Below are positions 9,001 through 18,278 of a DNA stretch of 42,154 bases, in pieces (within the stretch, counting starts at the first letter, position 1; each line of letters begins with the position of its first letter). The notes below the pieces were generated by a model that was not told where the DNA came from, did not search any database, and worked only from the letters and a program-made list of their open reading frames with translations. The translations under genes were made by a program, and so were the position numbers. This DNA is from Thioclava indica. Lineage in GTDB: Bacteria > Pseudomonadota > Alphaproteobacteria > Rhodobacterales > Rhodobacteraceae. The DNA lies in assembly GCF_000714545.1 (NCBI RefSeq), contig NZ_AUNB01000028.1:1-42154 (forward strand). The letters are read 5' to 3'.

Positions 9001-10941
9001 CTACCCCGCTGTGCCGCGCAAAATATCGGTGAATTTCAACTCGGACTCGCGCAACCGCGCGCGGTAGGGCGGGATCGCCTCGGCCACGCGCATCGCGTAA
9101 TTGCGGGTCTCGGTAAACGGGATCATCTCGACCCAATCAACCACATCCACCGTGCGCACGCGCGGGTCACCCTGTTCCTTGATCCAGCGGCGCGGGCGGC
9201 CCGGTCCGGCGTTGTAGCCAGTGGCGACAAGCACCGTCGAGGCCCCGAACTCATCGCGCAACTGCGCCAGATAGGCCCCGCCCAAACGCAGATTGTAGGT
9301 CGCATCACTGGTCAGGCGCGATAGCGAGTAACTCAAACCCGTCTTGGCCGCCATCATCTTGGCCGTGCCCGGCATCAGCTGCATCAAGCCCTGCGCGCCC
9401 ACGCCACTGGCCACGCCCACCGCGAACTGGCTTTCTCGACGCGCCACGGCCAGAACCAGCGCCTCGGGGACGCCCAGATCGTGGCTCGTCAACGGCGGGA
9501 TCGGCCAGAGCGCTTGGGGAATGATCTCGCCCTTGGCGGCGGCGCGTTTGCCGATGATCAGCGTCAGATAAGTGTCTTTCTGTTCCAGCGCATATTGTGC
9601 GAGTGCGCCGAAATTGCCGGGGCCGAGGTTTTCTTCAAGATGCAGAACGAACCGCGCCGCCAGATCCGGTTCATCGGCCTGATACAGCAGTTGCGCTGCC
9701 TTGAAGACATCGCTGTGGCGAAACTTGTATTCATGCCAATTGGGTAGTTTTGGGGTGGCGGCAAAGCTGGCGGGCAGGGGCAGGCCAAGGCGTTCGGCTG
9801 ACAGCAAGCCATAATAGGCGCTTTGCTCACTCGCACCCTTTTGCCAAGCCGCCTTTGCCGCGTCGGCCTTGCCCATCACCTCAAGCGCACGGCCCTGCCA
9901 ATAATAGGCGCGCGCCGAGGAAATCGGGCCATCCACGGCCTGCTCCAGCGCCTTGAAATGGGTCAGCGCGCTTTGCGTATCACCCAGTTTCAACGCGGCA
10001 TATCCTGCCACCCATTCCAGATCTGCGTAATCCGCGCCGCCCGGTTTGAGCCGATGGCGCGCGGCCAGTTGATAGGCGCGCTTGGTGTTGCCATTGCGCA
10101 GATCCCAGCGGGCTTGCGCGCCGCGCAGATCGGCCCAAAGGATCGGGTCTTCAAGGTCGCTGGCCGAATTCGATCGCTCAAGGATCAGCTCTGCCGCGCC
10201 ATCTTCAAGCCCCTTACGCCACCGCCACCACGCGCGATCGCGCGCCAACCCGGCCGAGCGTTTGACCATGTAATCGGGCACCGCCGCGACCAGATCATCG
10301 ACACCATCTTCGCGCGCCTGCAAGGCGATACGCGCGCGGGCAACGGCCTTTGTGCCAGGGGCGACCAAATCCAGCATCCGGCGCGCTTGCGTCAACTCTC
10401 CGCTATCAAGCATGTTCTGCATACGCCCGCCATGATGGGGCGCGATCAGAGAGGGGTATTGCGCGAGAAAGGCGTTTTGTTCGCTTGTGCTTAGGGATAG
10501 ATGCCGCCAAGCCGACTCGGCCACAGCCGCCGCAGCCGTTTTCTGCCCCAGCGCCAGATGTGCGCCGATCAGTGCCAGCGCCCCCGTGCCCGTTTGCGGC
10601 GCGCCAAGCTTGAAATAATCCAGAACCTGCGTCGGCGGGATCGACTCAAGCGTGGACTCACCTTGTTTACGCAACAGGGCCATGCCCGGCCAATCCGCAC
10701 GCCGCGAGGCAAAGGGGAAATAATCCGCGAAAGAACCGTCGCCCGCGCGCAAACGCTGCCATTGGATAAGATCAGCGCCAAGCGGGCCATCGCGGCGCGC
10801 CAAAGCATCGGCGCGGCTCCAATCGCCGGATTTCGCGGCGGCCAATGCCTGCCCCAGCGCGCTGGTCGCAGCGCGCACGATGGCGGGAGTGAGAACGGCG
10901 GTCGATGCGGCTAGCGCCGCGAGGAACTGGCGTCGGATCAT
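9001..10941 (-). CDS. slt: Soluble lytic murein transglycosylase
   Basis: Cleaves peptidoglycan glycan strands in the periplasm to form 1,6-anhydro-muropeptides. The 646-residue protein starts with a signal peptide (MIRRQFLAALAAS...IVRAA) whose RRQFL could also be read by the Tat system. A long alpha-helical superhelix region follows (about residues 30-470), then the SLT catalytic domain: VLAVARRESQF with the catalytic Glu, GAQGLMQLMPGTAKMMA, and LRLGGAYLAQLRDEFG...ATGYNAGPGR. Domain order and length match the E. coli Slt70 family. It is divergent from dapA, a common neighbour in Rhodobacterales. Confidence 0.92.
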   Translation of the reverse strand: MIRRQFLAALAASTAVLTPAIVRAATSALGQALAAAKSGDWSRADALARRDGPLGADLIQWQRLRAGDGSFADYFPFASRRADWPGMALLRKQGESTLESIPPTQVLDYFKLGAPQTGTGALALIGAHLALGQKTAAAAVAESAWRHLSLSTSEQNAFLAQYPSLIAPHHGGRMQNMLDSGELTQARRMLDLVAPGTKAVARARIALQAREDGVDDLVAAVPDYMVKRSAGLARDRAWWRWRKGLEDGAAELILERSNSASDLEDPILWADLRGAQARWDLRNGNTKRAYQLAARHRLKPGGADYADLEWVAGYAALKLGDTQSALTHFKALEQAVDGPISSARAYYWQGRALEVMGKADAAKAAWQKGASEQSAYYGLLSAERLGLPLPASFAATPKLPNWHEYKFRHSDVFKAAQLLYQADEPDLAARFVLHLEENLGPGNFGALAQYALEQKDTYLTLIIGKRAAAKGEIIPQALWPIPPLTSHDLGVPEALVLAVARRESQFAVGVASGVGAQGLMQLMPGTAKMMAAKTGLSYSLSRLTSDATYNLRLGGAYLAQLRDEFGASTVLVATGYNAGPGRPRRWIKEQGDPRVRTVDVVDWVEMIPFTETRNYAMRVAEAIPPYRARLRESELKFTDILRGTAG

Positions 10942-11011
10942 CAGGACTGCTCTTTTTTCATGGGGTTTTCCCCTTTGGCGTCAACTCTCATAGATGGGGA
11001 CGATTCACAAG

Positions 11012-11040
11012 TTGGCAACGGCGTGGCAAAAGCTTATAAC
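11012..11040 (+). promoter_or_regulatory. Sigma-70-type promoter of dapA
   Basis: TTGGCA at 11012-11017 and TATAAC at 11035-11040 are separated by exactly 17 bases. The -10 box lies 73 bases before the dapA start codon in the slt-dapA divergent gap. Confidence 0.6.
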
Positions 11041-11113
11041 CCCGCCGAATTTCGCCGCGCCGCCGCGTGCGCCGGCTTTGTGAAAACCCAAGTCTAAAAC
11101 CAAGGAGCGTGTC

Positions 11114-11986
11114 ATGTTCAAAGGGTCTCTTCCCGCACTGGTCACGCCGTTTAAGAACGGCGCACTGGATCTGGACGCGCTGAAAAAGCTGGTCGAATGG
11201 CATATCGAACAGGGCAGCCACGGGCTGGTGCCGGTGGGTACGACGGGCGAAAGCCCGACCGTCAGCCACGATGAGCACATGACCGTGATCACCGAGGTCG
11301 TGAAAGCCGCCAAGGGTCGTATCCCCGTGATTGCAGGGGCCGGGTCGAATTCGACCGCCGAGGGCGTGCGCCTGATCCAGCATGCCGCCAAAACCGGTGC
11401 GGATGCTGCGCTTGTGGTTACGCCCTATTACAACAAGCCGACCCAACGCGGGATGATCGCGCATTTCACCGCTTTGCATGATGCCTGCGATCTGCCGATC
11501 ATCATCTACAACATTCCGGGGCGTTCGGTGATCGACATGGCCCCCGAAACGATGGGCGAACTGGCCAAGCTGGAGCGGATCATCGGCGTCAAAGACGCGA
11601 CGGGCAAGCTGGAGCGTGTATCGATGCAGCGCCTGACCTGCGGTGCCGATTTCATCCAGCTTTCGGGCGAAGATGCGACCGCGCTGGGCTTTAATGCGCA
11701 TGGCGGGGTGGGCTGTATCTCGGTCACCGCGAACGTTGCGCCAAAACTATGCGCGCAGTTCCAAGAGGCTATGCTGGCGGGCGATTACGCCAAGGCGCTT
11801 GGCTATCAGGACAAGCTGATGCCGCTTCACATGGCGCTGTTCCTTGAGCCCGGCGTGGCGGGTGCGAAATATGCCATGTCGAAACTGGGGCTGATCTCGC
11901 CCGAGGTGCGCCTGCCGCTGACCGAGTTGCTGGATGGCACGAAAGCGGCGATTGATGCGGCGATGGAATATGCTGGTCTGATCTGA
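11114..11986 (+). CDS. dapA: 4-hydroxy-tetrahydrodipicolinate synthase
   Basis: Condenses pyruvate with aspartate semialdehyde, the first step of the diaminopimelate/lysine branch. The 290-residue protein is a class I aldolase TIM barrel of normal length. Key features: GTTGES around residues 42-47, the catalytic Tyr in IIIYNIPGR (Y132) and the Schiff-base Lys in [12 protein letters not shown] (K160, E. coli K161). An AAGGAGCG site precedes the ATG. In relatives I would expect smpB next; here the following DNA holds a hairpin and a transposase remnant instead. Confidence 0.96.
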   Translation: MFKGSLPALVTPFKNGALDLDALKKLVEWHIEQGSHGLVPVGTTGESPTVSHDEHMTVITEVVKAAKGRIPVIAGAGSNSTAEGVRLIQHAAKTGADAALVVTPYYNKPTQRGMIAHFTALHDACDLPIIIYNIPGRSVIDMAPETMGELAKLERIIGVKDATGKLERVSMQRLTCGADFIQLSGEDATALGFNAHGGVGCISVTANVAPKLCAQFQEAMLAGDYAKALGYQDKLMPLHMALFLEPGVAGAKYAMSKLGLISPEVRLPLTELLDGTKAAIDAAMEYAGLI

Positions 11987-12052
11987 GGAGCAGGGGGCTT
12001 AGCCCGACCGTTAGGTGTCATATTGCTGCCCGCTGGCGTTAGACCAATAAAA

Positions 12053-12080
12053 AAGGGCGCGGATGTAATTCCGCGCCCTT
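12053..12080 (-). terminator. Strong hairpin terminator, best for reverse transcription
   Basis: AAGGGCGCGGA and TCCGCGCCCTT form a perfect 11-bp stem with a six-base loop. On the reverse strand it is followed by TTTTTT (from the A run at about 12048-12054), giving a classical terminator for transcripts coming from the exoX side. It may also help end dapA transcription, but in that direction only a weak T stretch follows. Confidence 0.75.
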
Positions 12081-12108
12081 GAGCGTGTTTGAGAGGGGGT
12101 GTGCTGCC

Positions 12109-12339
12109 TCACTTGGAACCGATGTCGTCGCCCTTTATATTGGTCGCAGGGTCGATTTCGCTCTTCGTGAGCATCGCCCAGATGGCCCGAGCGGCCTTGT
12201 TGGCCATGGCGGTTGTTGCCAACCGGAATGGCTTGTCTGCGACGATGTTCGCAGCCCAGAGATCGACGTTCTCTGGCGAACATTGCGCCATGACAGCGAG
12301 ACGCCATATGCAAGTGCTGATGACCGCGACTGTGCGCAG
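12109..12339 (-). pseudogene. Transposase C-terminal remnant (IS110-like)
   Basis: A reverse reading frame without start codon support. The segment ENVDLWAANIVADKPFRLATTAMANKAARAIWAMLTKSE resembles the end of IS110/IS1111 transposases (pattern ...VALANKMARxxWAML...), while the upstream residues quickly lose any pattern and run back to the exoX stop codon in the same frame. Only about 50 meaningful codons remain, so this is a decayed insertion element. The family assignment is from memory of the motif and is tentative. Confidence 0.45.
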
Positions 12340-12615
12340 CTACTTCGATTGTGAATTCTGATTGGAAAGTGCGGCGCGGTTCGCAAATTGCGGGTTGTCT
12401 GCGTTCGGATCGGCAGTCGGTTTGCGTGGCGCGCGGGAACGGCTTTCTTTGGCGGTCATTGCAGCGATGACGATAAGGTAAATCAACTGGGCCAGGAAAA
12501 TCGTGACCAGATCACCCCCGACAACCACCCAGAATGTCTGTCCGGAAAAGACCGTTACCACGGTCTGTAGCGTTACAAAAACGGCAAGACCCACCAAGAA
12601 CGACGTGAACCGCAA
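12340..12615 (-). CDS. Small membrane protein like ExoX/SyrA exopolysaccharide repressors
   Basis: A 91-residue protein: short start MRFTSFLVG, two hydrophobic segments (about residues 5-24 and 29-53, the second VVVGGDLVTIFLAQLIYLIVIAAM), then a polar tail rich in Asn, Ser and Ala. This layout matches the rhizobial ExoX/SyrA family, small inner-membrane proteins that lower exopolysaccharide output, apparently by acting on the ExoY priming enzyme. It starts with TTG and has GGAGGGA at good spacing, which limits its translation. It lies 104 bases beyond the 3' end of exoP in the same direction. The tail may have been altered by the transposase remnant that directly abuts its stop codon. Confidence 0.6.
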   Translation of the reverse strand: MRFTSFLVGLAVFVTLQTVVTVFSGQTFWVVVGGDLVTIFLAQLIYLIVIAAMTAKESRSRAPRKPTADPNADNPQFANRAALSNQNSQSK

Positions 12616-12719
12616 ATTTATCCCTCCGCGCTCTTCTCAAAGGGGAAAGCTGCCCCTCGGCACAACTCTAGGCATTGAGGCGCAAAGATAAACCTGCGAA
12701 AGTCAAAAAAACCGAATTC

Positions 12720-15140
12720 TCATTCACTTGAGTAATATCCAGAATAATCGCCCAAGTAGCTCGCGCTATCCTCTTCGGACGAATAAACTTTCAACCGCTT
12801 GAGATCGACCTTGTTCAAAACAATACCCAATAGTTTTTGGTGCACTTTAGGATCGATTGTCAACAACTTGTGAAGCAGGAGTTTACTTGTCTTGCCCCAT
12901 TCCGCAAGCATCACCAATTGATCTATGTCGCCGATCACGGCGCGGACATCGGACACAGCTCCCATTGGTGCTAGGTCGAGAATAACAAAATCGTAGGACT
13001 GCCGAAGCTGCGTGAGCAGATCTTTGAAGGCCGCCCCGGCCAGAATCTCGCTGGCATGGCTGAAGTCTGCCGGCACGAGGCTCGGCATAAAATCGACCTT
13101 GCTATTGGCGACCTGGCAACGCGTCTGGGTCCAGTCACGGGCCCCGCTAAGCACTTCAAGTAGCCCCTCCTGGTCCGTGACCCCCAACAGATGGCTAAGC
13201 CCGCAGCGATGCGGGTCCGCATCAATCAGGATAACAGAGGCACTACCTTCGGCAATTAGCGCCGCAAGGTTAAGTGACGTAAATGTCTTGCCCTCACCGG
13301 GACGCGCCGAGCTCAGGCCGATCACGCGCGACTTTCCGGCCGGTCCTGTGAGTTGGCTCGAGAGCCGAATATTGCGCAAGGTTTCCGTAAACTGGGAGCG
13401 CATGTTTTGCAGCGTGTACAGCGACACATTCCCCCCGACGACAGGCAAGCTGCTGGCGCGAACCTGATCTCGGGTTGTGGCGGCAGGCCTCTGGCGATGG
13501 GGTTGATCGGAATAGCTTGGCCCCGTCTGCGCAACCGGCTTGATCATCTGAAGGTAGCCAAGGAAAGGAAACCCGAGATCATTGTTGATTTGATCGGCGG
13601 TGTAGACAAACCGGTCGCGCCACTCACGAATGGCCGCCAGGACCAAACCGGTGAATAAGCCAAGCACGATGCACAAAGCCAGCGTTAACTTGGCGCTTGG
13701 ACCCGAGGCGAATTGCGGCGGATCCGCGAGATTCAGAATGCGCACGTTGGAAATCGGGAAGGTCTTTTGTTGGTCGAGCTCCTGAAACTTGCTCAGAAAT
13801 GTCTGATATAGCGTGGAAAGTGTTTGCGCGCGCTGCTCCAAGGCGTTGAGCTTGACCTGTGCGGGGCCGCTTTTGGCGTCATGTCCAACAGCCGAGTTCA
13901 AACTGTTTTGCAACGCGCTGACGCGCGCGTCTGCCAAGGTTGCCGCGCCGCGTGCCTGTTCGAACTGCAACTTGATCGACATAAACAACTGGTTTGCCGC
14001 ATCCTCCACGCGCTGTTCACTTGATTGGATTTGTTGCGCACTGGCGCCGCCAATCGTGTGCAGCCTGTTCAGCGCTGCAACGGAATTTGTCAGCGCGCGC
14101 TGGCGCTGAATGAAGTCGGGATCATCAATCGCTGGCAACCCGCTTGGAATGCCGCTTTTGACTAGGCTGGCGAGCCCCTGCTGCACGACCGCTTTCAAAG
14201 CGCTCACGCGCGCATGCGCGCGCGCAGAATCGGCGATTGCGCTGGATAGATCTTGATTGAGCGTGGATACCGCACCTTGTGAAATCGGAATGCTATCGGC
14301 GTCTACGAGCCCATTCTTCGCACGGAATTTCTCGGCGTCTTGTGCAGCGTTGCGCGCGTTGGTTTGAAGCGTCGCAAGCCTGCCTTGCATCCACTCCGTC
14401 ATCTGTTCTGTCGCAGTAAAATTCGCATTGAGAACGTCAGATACATAGACCTGCGAGAACGCGTTGACGATATCGGCGGCCAGAGCAGGGTCGTCGGCCC
14501 GATAGGAAATCGCAAAAGCCGAACTGCGTCCGATCCTGTAAACCTTGACCCGTTGTTGCAGGTATTGCGCAATTTCCTTTTGTTGAAGTTGCGCGACATC
14601 TTCGGCCGAGGGAGGAGTCGTGTTCGCTGTTGTTTGATCCGGGTCCGAACCACTGGGCGGGGTAGGAGAGACCTTGTCACGCAGCCAGACCATCGGAGCG
14701 CGAATGGCGCCAATCACCTTAGCGATCAGCGTAGCCGTCATCGAGACCGGCGGGTTCGTAAACGCAGGGTTCTGTTCAAGCTTGAGACGCTTTGCCACGC
14801 GTTGCGCCACCGCATCCGAGGTAATCACCAATTGCGCGCTGTCCATCTCGGTGTCGCTAGTGGTCGGATCGCTGCTGCTGGTGGTGGTGGAAACCTGCTG
14901 GATGGTGCGACCGATATTGCTATCCAGAAGCACACTGGCGGTTGCATCGTAGTAGCTGGGCGTGGTCGTCACATAAAAGACGCCAAGCACACACCAGACA
15001 CCCAACGACCAGATGATGATCCTGCGTCTACGCCGAAGCACTGCCAGCAGGCGCGTCAAATTAATTGTGCCATCCGAAGTATCGCGGGCCTCGCGAAGCA
15101 CTTCAGGGCCGTCATTGAAACGCAAGGCCATATTCTTCAC
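12720..15140 (-). CDS. exoP: Polysaccharide co-polymerase / bacterial tyrosine kinase (ExoP)
   Basis: An 806-residue fusion of a Wzz-type chain-length domain and a BY-kinase, near the size of S. meliloti ExoP. Residues about 25-60 hold the Wzz start and first membrane helix (RRRRRIIIWSLGVWCVLGVFYV); a long periplasmic part with coiled coils follows, then a second helix (LTLALCIVLGLFTGLVLAA). The cytoplasmic kinase has Walker A SARPGEGKT near residue 611, Walker A' VILIDADPHR and Walker B FVILDLAP. The C-terminal tail carries five tyrosines (VYSSEEDSASYLGDYSGYY), the usual autophosphorylation cluster. It controls polymer length and export together with ExoQ and ExoF. The GTG start overlaps the exoM stop by four bases; GGAG lies upstream. 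Confidence 0.93.
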   Translation of the reverse strand: MKNMALRFNDGPEVLREARDTSDGTINLTRLLAVLRRRRRIIIWSLGVWCVLGVFYVTTTPSYYDATASVLLDSNIGRTIQQVSTTTSSSDPTTSDTEMDSAQLVITSDAVAQRVAKRLKLEQNPAFTNPPVSMTATLIAKVIGAIRAPMVWLRDKVSPTPPSGSDPDQTTANTTPPSAEDVAQLQQKEIAQYLQQRVKVYRIGRSSAFAISYRADDPALAADIVNAFSQVYVSDVLNANFTATEQMTEWMQGRLATLQTNARNAAQDAEKFRAKNGLVDADSIPISQGAVSTLNQDLSSAIADSARAHARVSALKAVVQQGLASLVKSGIPSGLPAIDDPDFIQRQRALTNSVAALNRLHTIGGASAQQIQSSEQRVEDAANQLFMSIKLQFEQARGAATLADARVSALQNSLNSAVGHDAKSGPAQVKLNALEQRAQTLSTLYQTFLSKFQELDQQKTFPISNVRILNLADPPQFASGPSAKLTLALCIVLGLFTGLVLAAIREWRDRFVYTADQINNDLGFPFLGYLQMIKPVAQTGPSYSDQPHRQRPAATTRDQVRASSLPVVGGNVSLYTLQNMRSQFTETLRNIRLSSQLTGPAGKSRVIGLSSARPGEGKTFTSLNLAALIAEGSASVILIDADPHRCGLSHLLGVTDQEGLLEVLSGARDWTQTRCQVANSKVDFMPSLVPADFSHASEILAGAAFKDLLTQLRQSYDFVILDLAPMGAVSDVRAVIGDIDQLVMLAEWGKTSKLLLHKLLTIDPKVHQKLLGIVLNKVDLKRLKVYSSEEDSASYLGDYSGYYSSE

Positions 15141-16093
15141 GTTGAACTCCGCTTGTTTTCGGATTGTTGGTTGGCTGCACCATAAATTGTCAGCGCTTGA
15201 CCGCCAAGGCAGCCCGATAGCGTACCAAGGTGCAACGCCCCGCGCATCAAGGCGCGATTGCGTGAAAGCGGCGTGAAGCTATGGATGACTGCGGCCAAAA
15301 GGCAAAAGGCAGCTTTGGCTGTGGCCAGTGAGGCGTGCTGGATACGCCCGCCCAAACCCCGTCCGGCACAGATCAGATTTCCATGCGTCTGGCCCATGCG
15401 AATGCGGCGCTGCAACAGCCAGGACAGCTTGGCGCGTTCGGGCGGCACGAGTTCGCGCACAATCGCGTCGGGCGTATAAACGATCTTGCCGCCTCGCGCC
15501 TGATATTGCGAGAAGTAAGCCGTATCTTCACCACCAGAGCGGCCGCGATGCAGATCAAAGCGCAAACCGGTCAGGTCGGGATCGCGCAAATCCAGCAAAA
15601 CGTTACAGGTATAACCGGTATGTGCGAACCCTTTTGCGGTGATGTCGGGCTCTGTGTCGTGCACCGCACCTTGCACCATCCATTCGGGCGCATCGAGACG
15701 GTAAGCGGCGCGCACCGGCCCGACAATCGCGCCCGCACCGCTTTTCAGATGCGCCCGTAGCAACACATCAAGCCATGCTTTATCAACCGTTTCATCATCG
15801 TCGATGAAGGCCAGATAATCGGCACGCGCCTCTTGGGCCGCCTCTAGAATGGCGTTGCGTGCGCGTGAGATATTTCGTGCCGGTGCATGAAGATATTGTA
15901 GCGCAAACGGCATGTCTCGCGCCGCTGCCTCAACCCGCTCGCGTGCGGTTGGCATGGTGTCATTGTCGGCCACCGCGATGGTGATCGTGATACCCTCGGG
16001 CGGCATGAGCGCCCCGAGCGAGGCCAAGGCTTCGCTTACCGCCGCGCGCCGAAACGTACATAGGCCAATCATAACAAGGGACTGCTGGGTCAA
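15137..16093 (-). CDS. exoM: GT2 glycosyltransferase, ExoM-like
   Basis: A 318-residue family 2 glycosyltransferase. The N terminus reads MIGLCTFRR with the nucleotide-sugar Asp in IAVADND, and the metal-binding acid cluster is FIDDDE. The C-terminal part has a basic, partly hydrophobic membrane-association region (LLAAVIHSFTPL). The LCTFRR start, size and place between exoA and exoP fit ExoM, a glucosyltransferase that extends the lipid-linked succinoglycan repeat. Overlaps both neighbours by four bases. Sugar specificity is inferred only from the gene order. Confidence 0.8.
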   Translation of the reverse strand: MTQQSLVMIGLCTFRRAAVSEALASLGALMPPEGITITIAVADNDTMPTARERVEAAARDMPFALQYLHAPARNISRARNAILEAAQEARADYLAFIDDDETVDKAWLDVLLRAHLKSGAGAIVGPVRAAYRLDAPEWMVQGAVHDTEPDITAKGFAHTGYTCNVLLDLRDPDLTGLRFDLHRGRSGGEDTAYFSQYQARGGKIVYTPDAIVRELVPPERAKLSWLLQRRIRMGQTHGNLICAGRGLGGRIQHASLATAKAAFCLLAAVIHSFTPLSRNRALMRGALHLGTLSGCLGGQALTIYGAANQQSENKRSST

Positions 16094-17079
16094 ATTTCAC
16101 CCCTTAGCCGAAACGCACCTGCAAGCCGTGCACAAAGCGTTTGCACCCAATACCCGGCCGACCACGCCAATTGCATCAGCCCGGCGACCGGCCCGGCAAA
16201 CACGCAGCGCGGTTGCCTCAAATCACGGGCAATCATCAGCCCTGCGACAACACAGGCCGCCACCCACGCCAATAGCGGGACATCGAATATCCAATTCAGT
16301 GGTGACAGCAACGCAAGCGCGAGGGCAGGCGCCAGGGCTGCTACAATCTTCTGGCGGCGCGCAGGGCGGGCTTGATGCTTGGCCAGGTTGCGCGCCCTGC
16401 CGCGACCGAACAAAAAGTACTGACGCATCACGCCGCGCAGGGAATTGCGCGGGAAATACTCGATTTCGGTGCGTGCACTCAGCCAGATGCGATAGCCTGC
16501 CAGCGCCAGCCGGTAATCAAATTCAGCATCCTCATTATGCGTAAAGCTTGGGTCATATCCGCCGATAGCGCGAAAAGCATCTAGCCGCATCAACGCGTGA
16601 TGGCCGTGATCGACCCAAGCGCCCTCGGTGCGATTGCGATGCGCAGAGGCGCCATTTCCAAATCGCGAGTTCTGCGCCGCTGCTGCGATTTGCTGAAACG
16701 TAGAATTGCCCTTGGCATACATGGTGACCACGACCGAGGCCGCGTCCGTGGTCTCGGCCTCACGGATCAGCGTTGCGCAGAAGTCCGGGGGATAAGAGGA
16801 ATGTGCATCCATCCGGATCAACCACTCTGCCGTGTCGCCAAATGTCTCGACCGCCAGATTTACCGCCGCGCTTTGATAGCGGCCCGGGTTGTCAACCAGA
16901 TGCAACCACGGTGCATCGGCAGCCGTCTCGCGCACAATCGAGCATGTCGCATCGGTTGAGCCGCCATCGGCTACGACGACACATGCATCTTGCGAAACTG
17001 CAAACGGCTCGATGGCCGAGAGCACTTGCGCTATGTGGCGCGCTTCATTCAAAGTTGGTATCACAATCAAAGTGTTCAT
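16090..17079 (-). CDS. exoA: GT2 glycosyltransferase with C-terminal membrane segments, ExoA-like
   Basis: A 329-residue glycosyltransferase: VIPTLNEARHI at the start, VVADGGSTDAT, the DxD-type motif IRMDAHSSY, and the acceptor-base region FTHNEDAEFDYRLALAGYRIW. The last third has two or three hydrophobic helices (IVAALAPALALALLSPL, LLAWVAACVVAGLM). This arrangement and length match S. meliloti ExoA, the enzyme adding the second sugar of the succinoglycan repeat. It sits between exoL and exoM with four-base overlaps, the same order as in S. meliloti. Confidence 0.83.
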   Translation of the reverse strand: MNTLIVIPTLNEARHIAQVLSAIEPFAVSQDACVVVADGGSTDATCSIVRETAADAPWLHLVDNPGRYQSAAVNLAVETFGDTAEWLIRMDAHSSYPPDFCATLIREAETTDAASVVVTMYAKGNSTFQQIAAAAQNSRFGNGASAHRNRTEGAWVDHGHHALMRLDAFRAIGGYDPSFTHNEDAEFDYRLALAGYRIWLSARTEIEYFPRNSLRGVMRQYFLFGRGRARNLAKHQARPARRQKIVAALAPALALALLSPLNWIFDVPLLAWVAACVVAGLMIARDLRQPRCVFAGPVAGLMQLAWSAGYWVQTLCARLAGAFRLRGEI

Positions 17080-18278
17080 AAATCTCGCTCGTTCAAATGG
17101 GTGACACTGGAAATACCGTGCGGGCCAGCGCCCGGATCGGGAGCGCTGCGCATTGCATCAAGCAGCGCAATGCAATCGGATTGACTGGCAAGCCACAACG
17201 CGGTGGGCTGGGCGATGATCTTGGCGCGTTCCTCCATGATGCGCCGATCATCCAGCGTCCCCGTCACGGCCTCGACATCTGCAATCCGGGCGCTGGCGAT
17301 TTGCAGGCCGCAGTCAAGATCGCGCAACCGCGCGCCAACCTGCGTACCCGCCAACGCGATCGGCACTGCACCAAACAAGCAACCCTCATATAGCCGGTTT
17401 GGCAGCAACCAGTCCGAATTTTCACCTGCATCATAGCGGTCAACAAGCCATGCGAGATCGCAGTCAGCGTAAATCGTGGCCAAGTCCTCGGGCCAACGGT
17501 AGGGGCCGCGATAGGTCAGGTCGGGATTGGCCGCGATCGTTGCGTGAAAATCCGGAATCGCGTTCAATGCGGGCTTTCCGCGCAAGATGACGAGATATCG
17601 CCCGGGCGCGTTTCGCGTCAAAGCGTCAAGTATCTCAAGCGATCTGGCACAGCGCAAAATGCCCGACCATCCGATCGTAACCTGACCGGGCGCCACGGGC
17701 CCCGCGCGATGGGTCTTCTGGCTGGGCTGACCCGGCATAAAGGGCTTGTTTTCAATCAATATCGTCTTGATGCGGGGCTGGTTAAAAGGCTTGAGATAGT
17801 GCTCGAGAAAGCCCGGCGAAGAGATCACCACCGCTGCGCTACGGCGTAACAACGCGCCTTCAAGGCGACGCAATAGGCGCGACACGCGGCCCCGCCCAAG
17901 CATCAAGCGATGGATATCGAGCAATTCGTAGACGACCTTGGGGCGCGGGTGAAAACGGCGGGCCGCGACATGAGCGAGCACCAACATTTCCAGATTGCGC
18001 GCCAGGATGACGTCCGGCGCGGATCGCGTCTGGCGCGCCATCTTTTTGCCAATGGCTGGCAACAGGCGGGCCACGCTAAGCGCGCGCGACAGCATCCGGC
18101 CATCACGGGTATGTCCGAGAACCTGAGCCGAATGCGACAACGGGTTTGTCCCGCGTCGGAACCCCGCGACCGAAACCTGCGCCCCACCCGCTTTGAGCAT
18201 CGCAACGCGCCGCCAGATTGCGGTGTCGTCAAGATCATGTGCGAGGTAAAAAACCGCTGGGTCTGGCGCTCTATCCAT
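17076..18278 (-). CDS. exoL: Glycosyltransferase, ExoL-like
   Basis: A 400-residue GT-B type enzyme. N-terminal half: FYLAHDLDDTAIWRRVAMLKAGG and KVVYELLDIHRLMLGRG; C-terminal half: TIGWSGILRCARSLEILDAL and DSDWLLPNRLYEG-like segment (ENSDWLLPNRLYEG), where the donor sugar nucleotide binds. Length and place agree with ExoL, which adds an early glucose in succinoglycan assembly. The ATG at 18278 is chosen because it overlaps the preceding stop by 8 bases (ATGGATAG); the longer open frame upstream lies within the previous gene and is not protein-like. Confidence 0.75.
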   Translation of the reverse strand: MDRAPDPAVFYLAHDLDDTAIWRRVAMLKAGGAQVSVAGFRRGTNPLSHSAQVLGHTRDGRMLSRALSVARLLPAIGKKMARQTRSAPDVILARNLEMLVLAHVAARRFHPRPKVVYELLDIHRLMLGRGRVSRLLRRLEGALLRRSAAVVISSPGFLEHYLKPFNQPRIKTILIENKPFMPGQPSQKTHRAGPVAPGQVTIGWSGILRCARSLEILDALTRNAPGRYLVILRGKPALNAIPDFHATIAANPDLTYRGPYRWPEDLATIYADCDLAWLVDRYDAGENSDWLLPNRLYEGCLFGAVPIALAGTQVGARLRDLDCGLQIASARIADVEAVTGTLDDRRIMEERAKIIAQPTALWLASQSDCIALLDAMRSAPDPGAGPHGISSVTHLNERDL

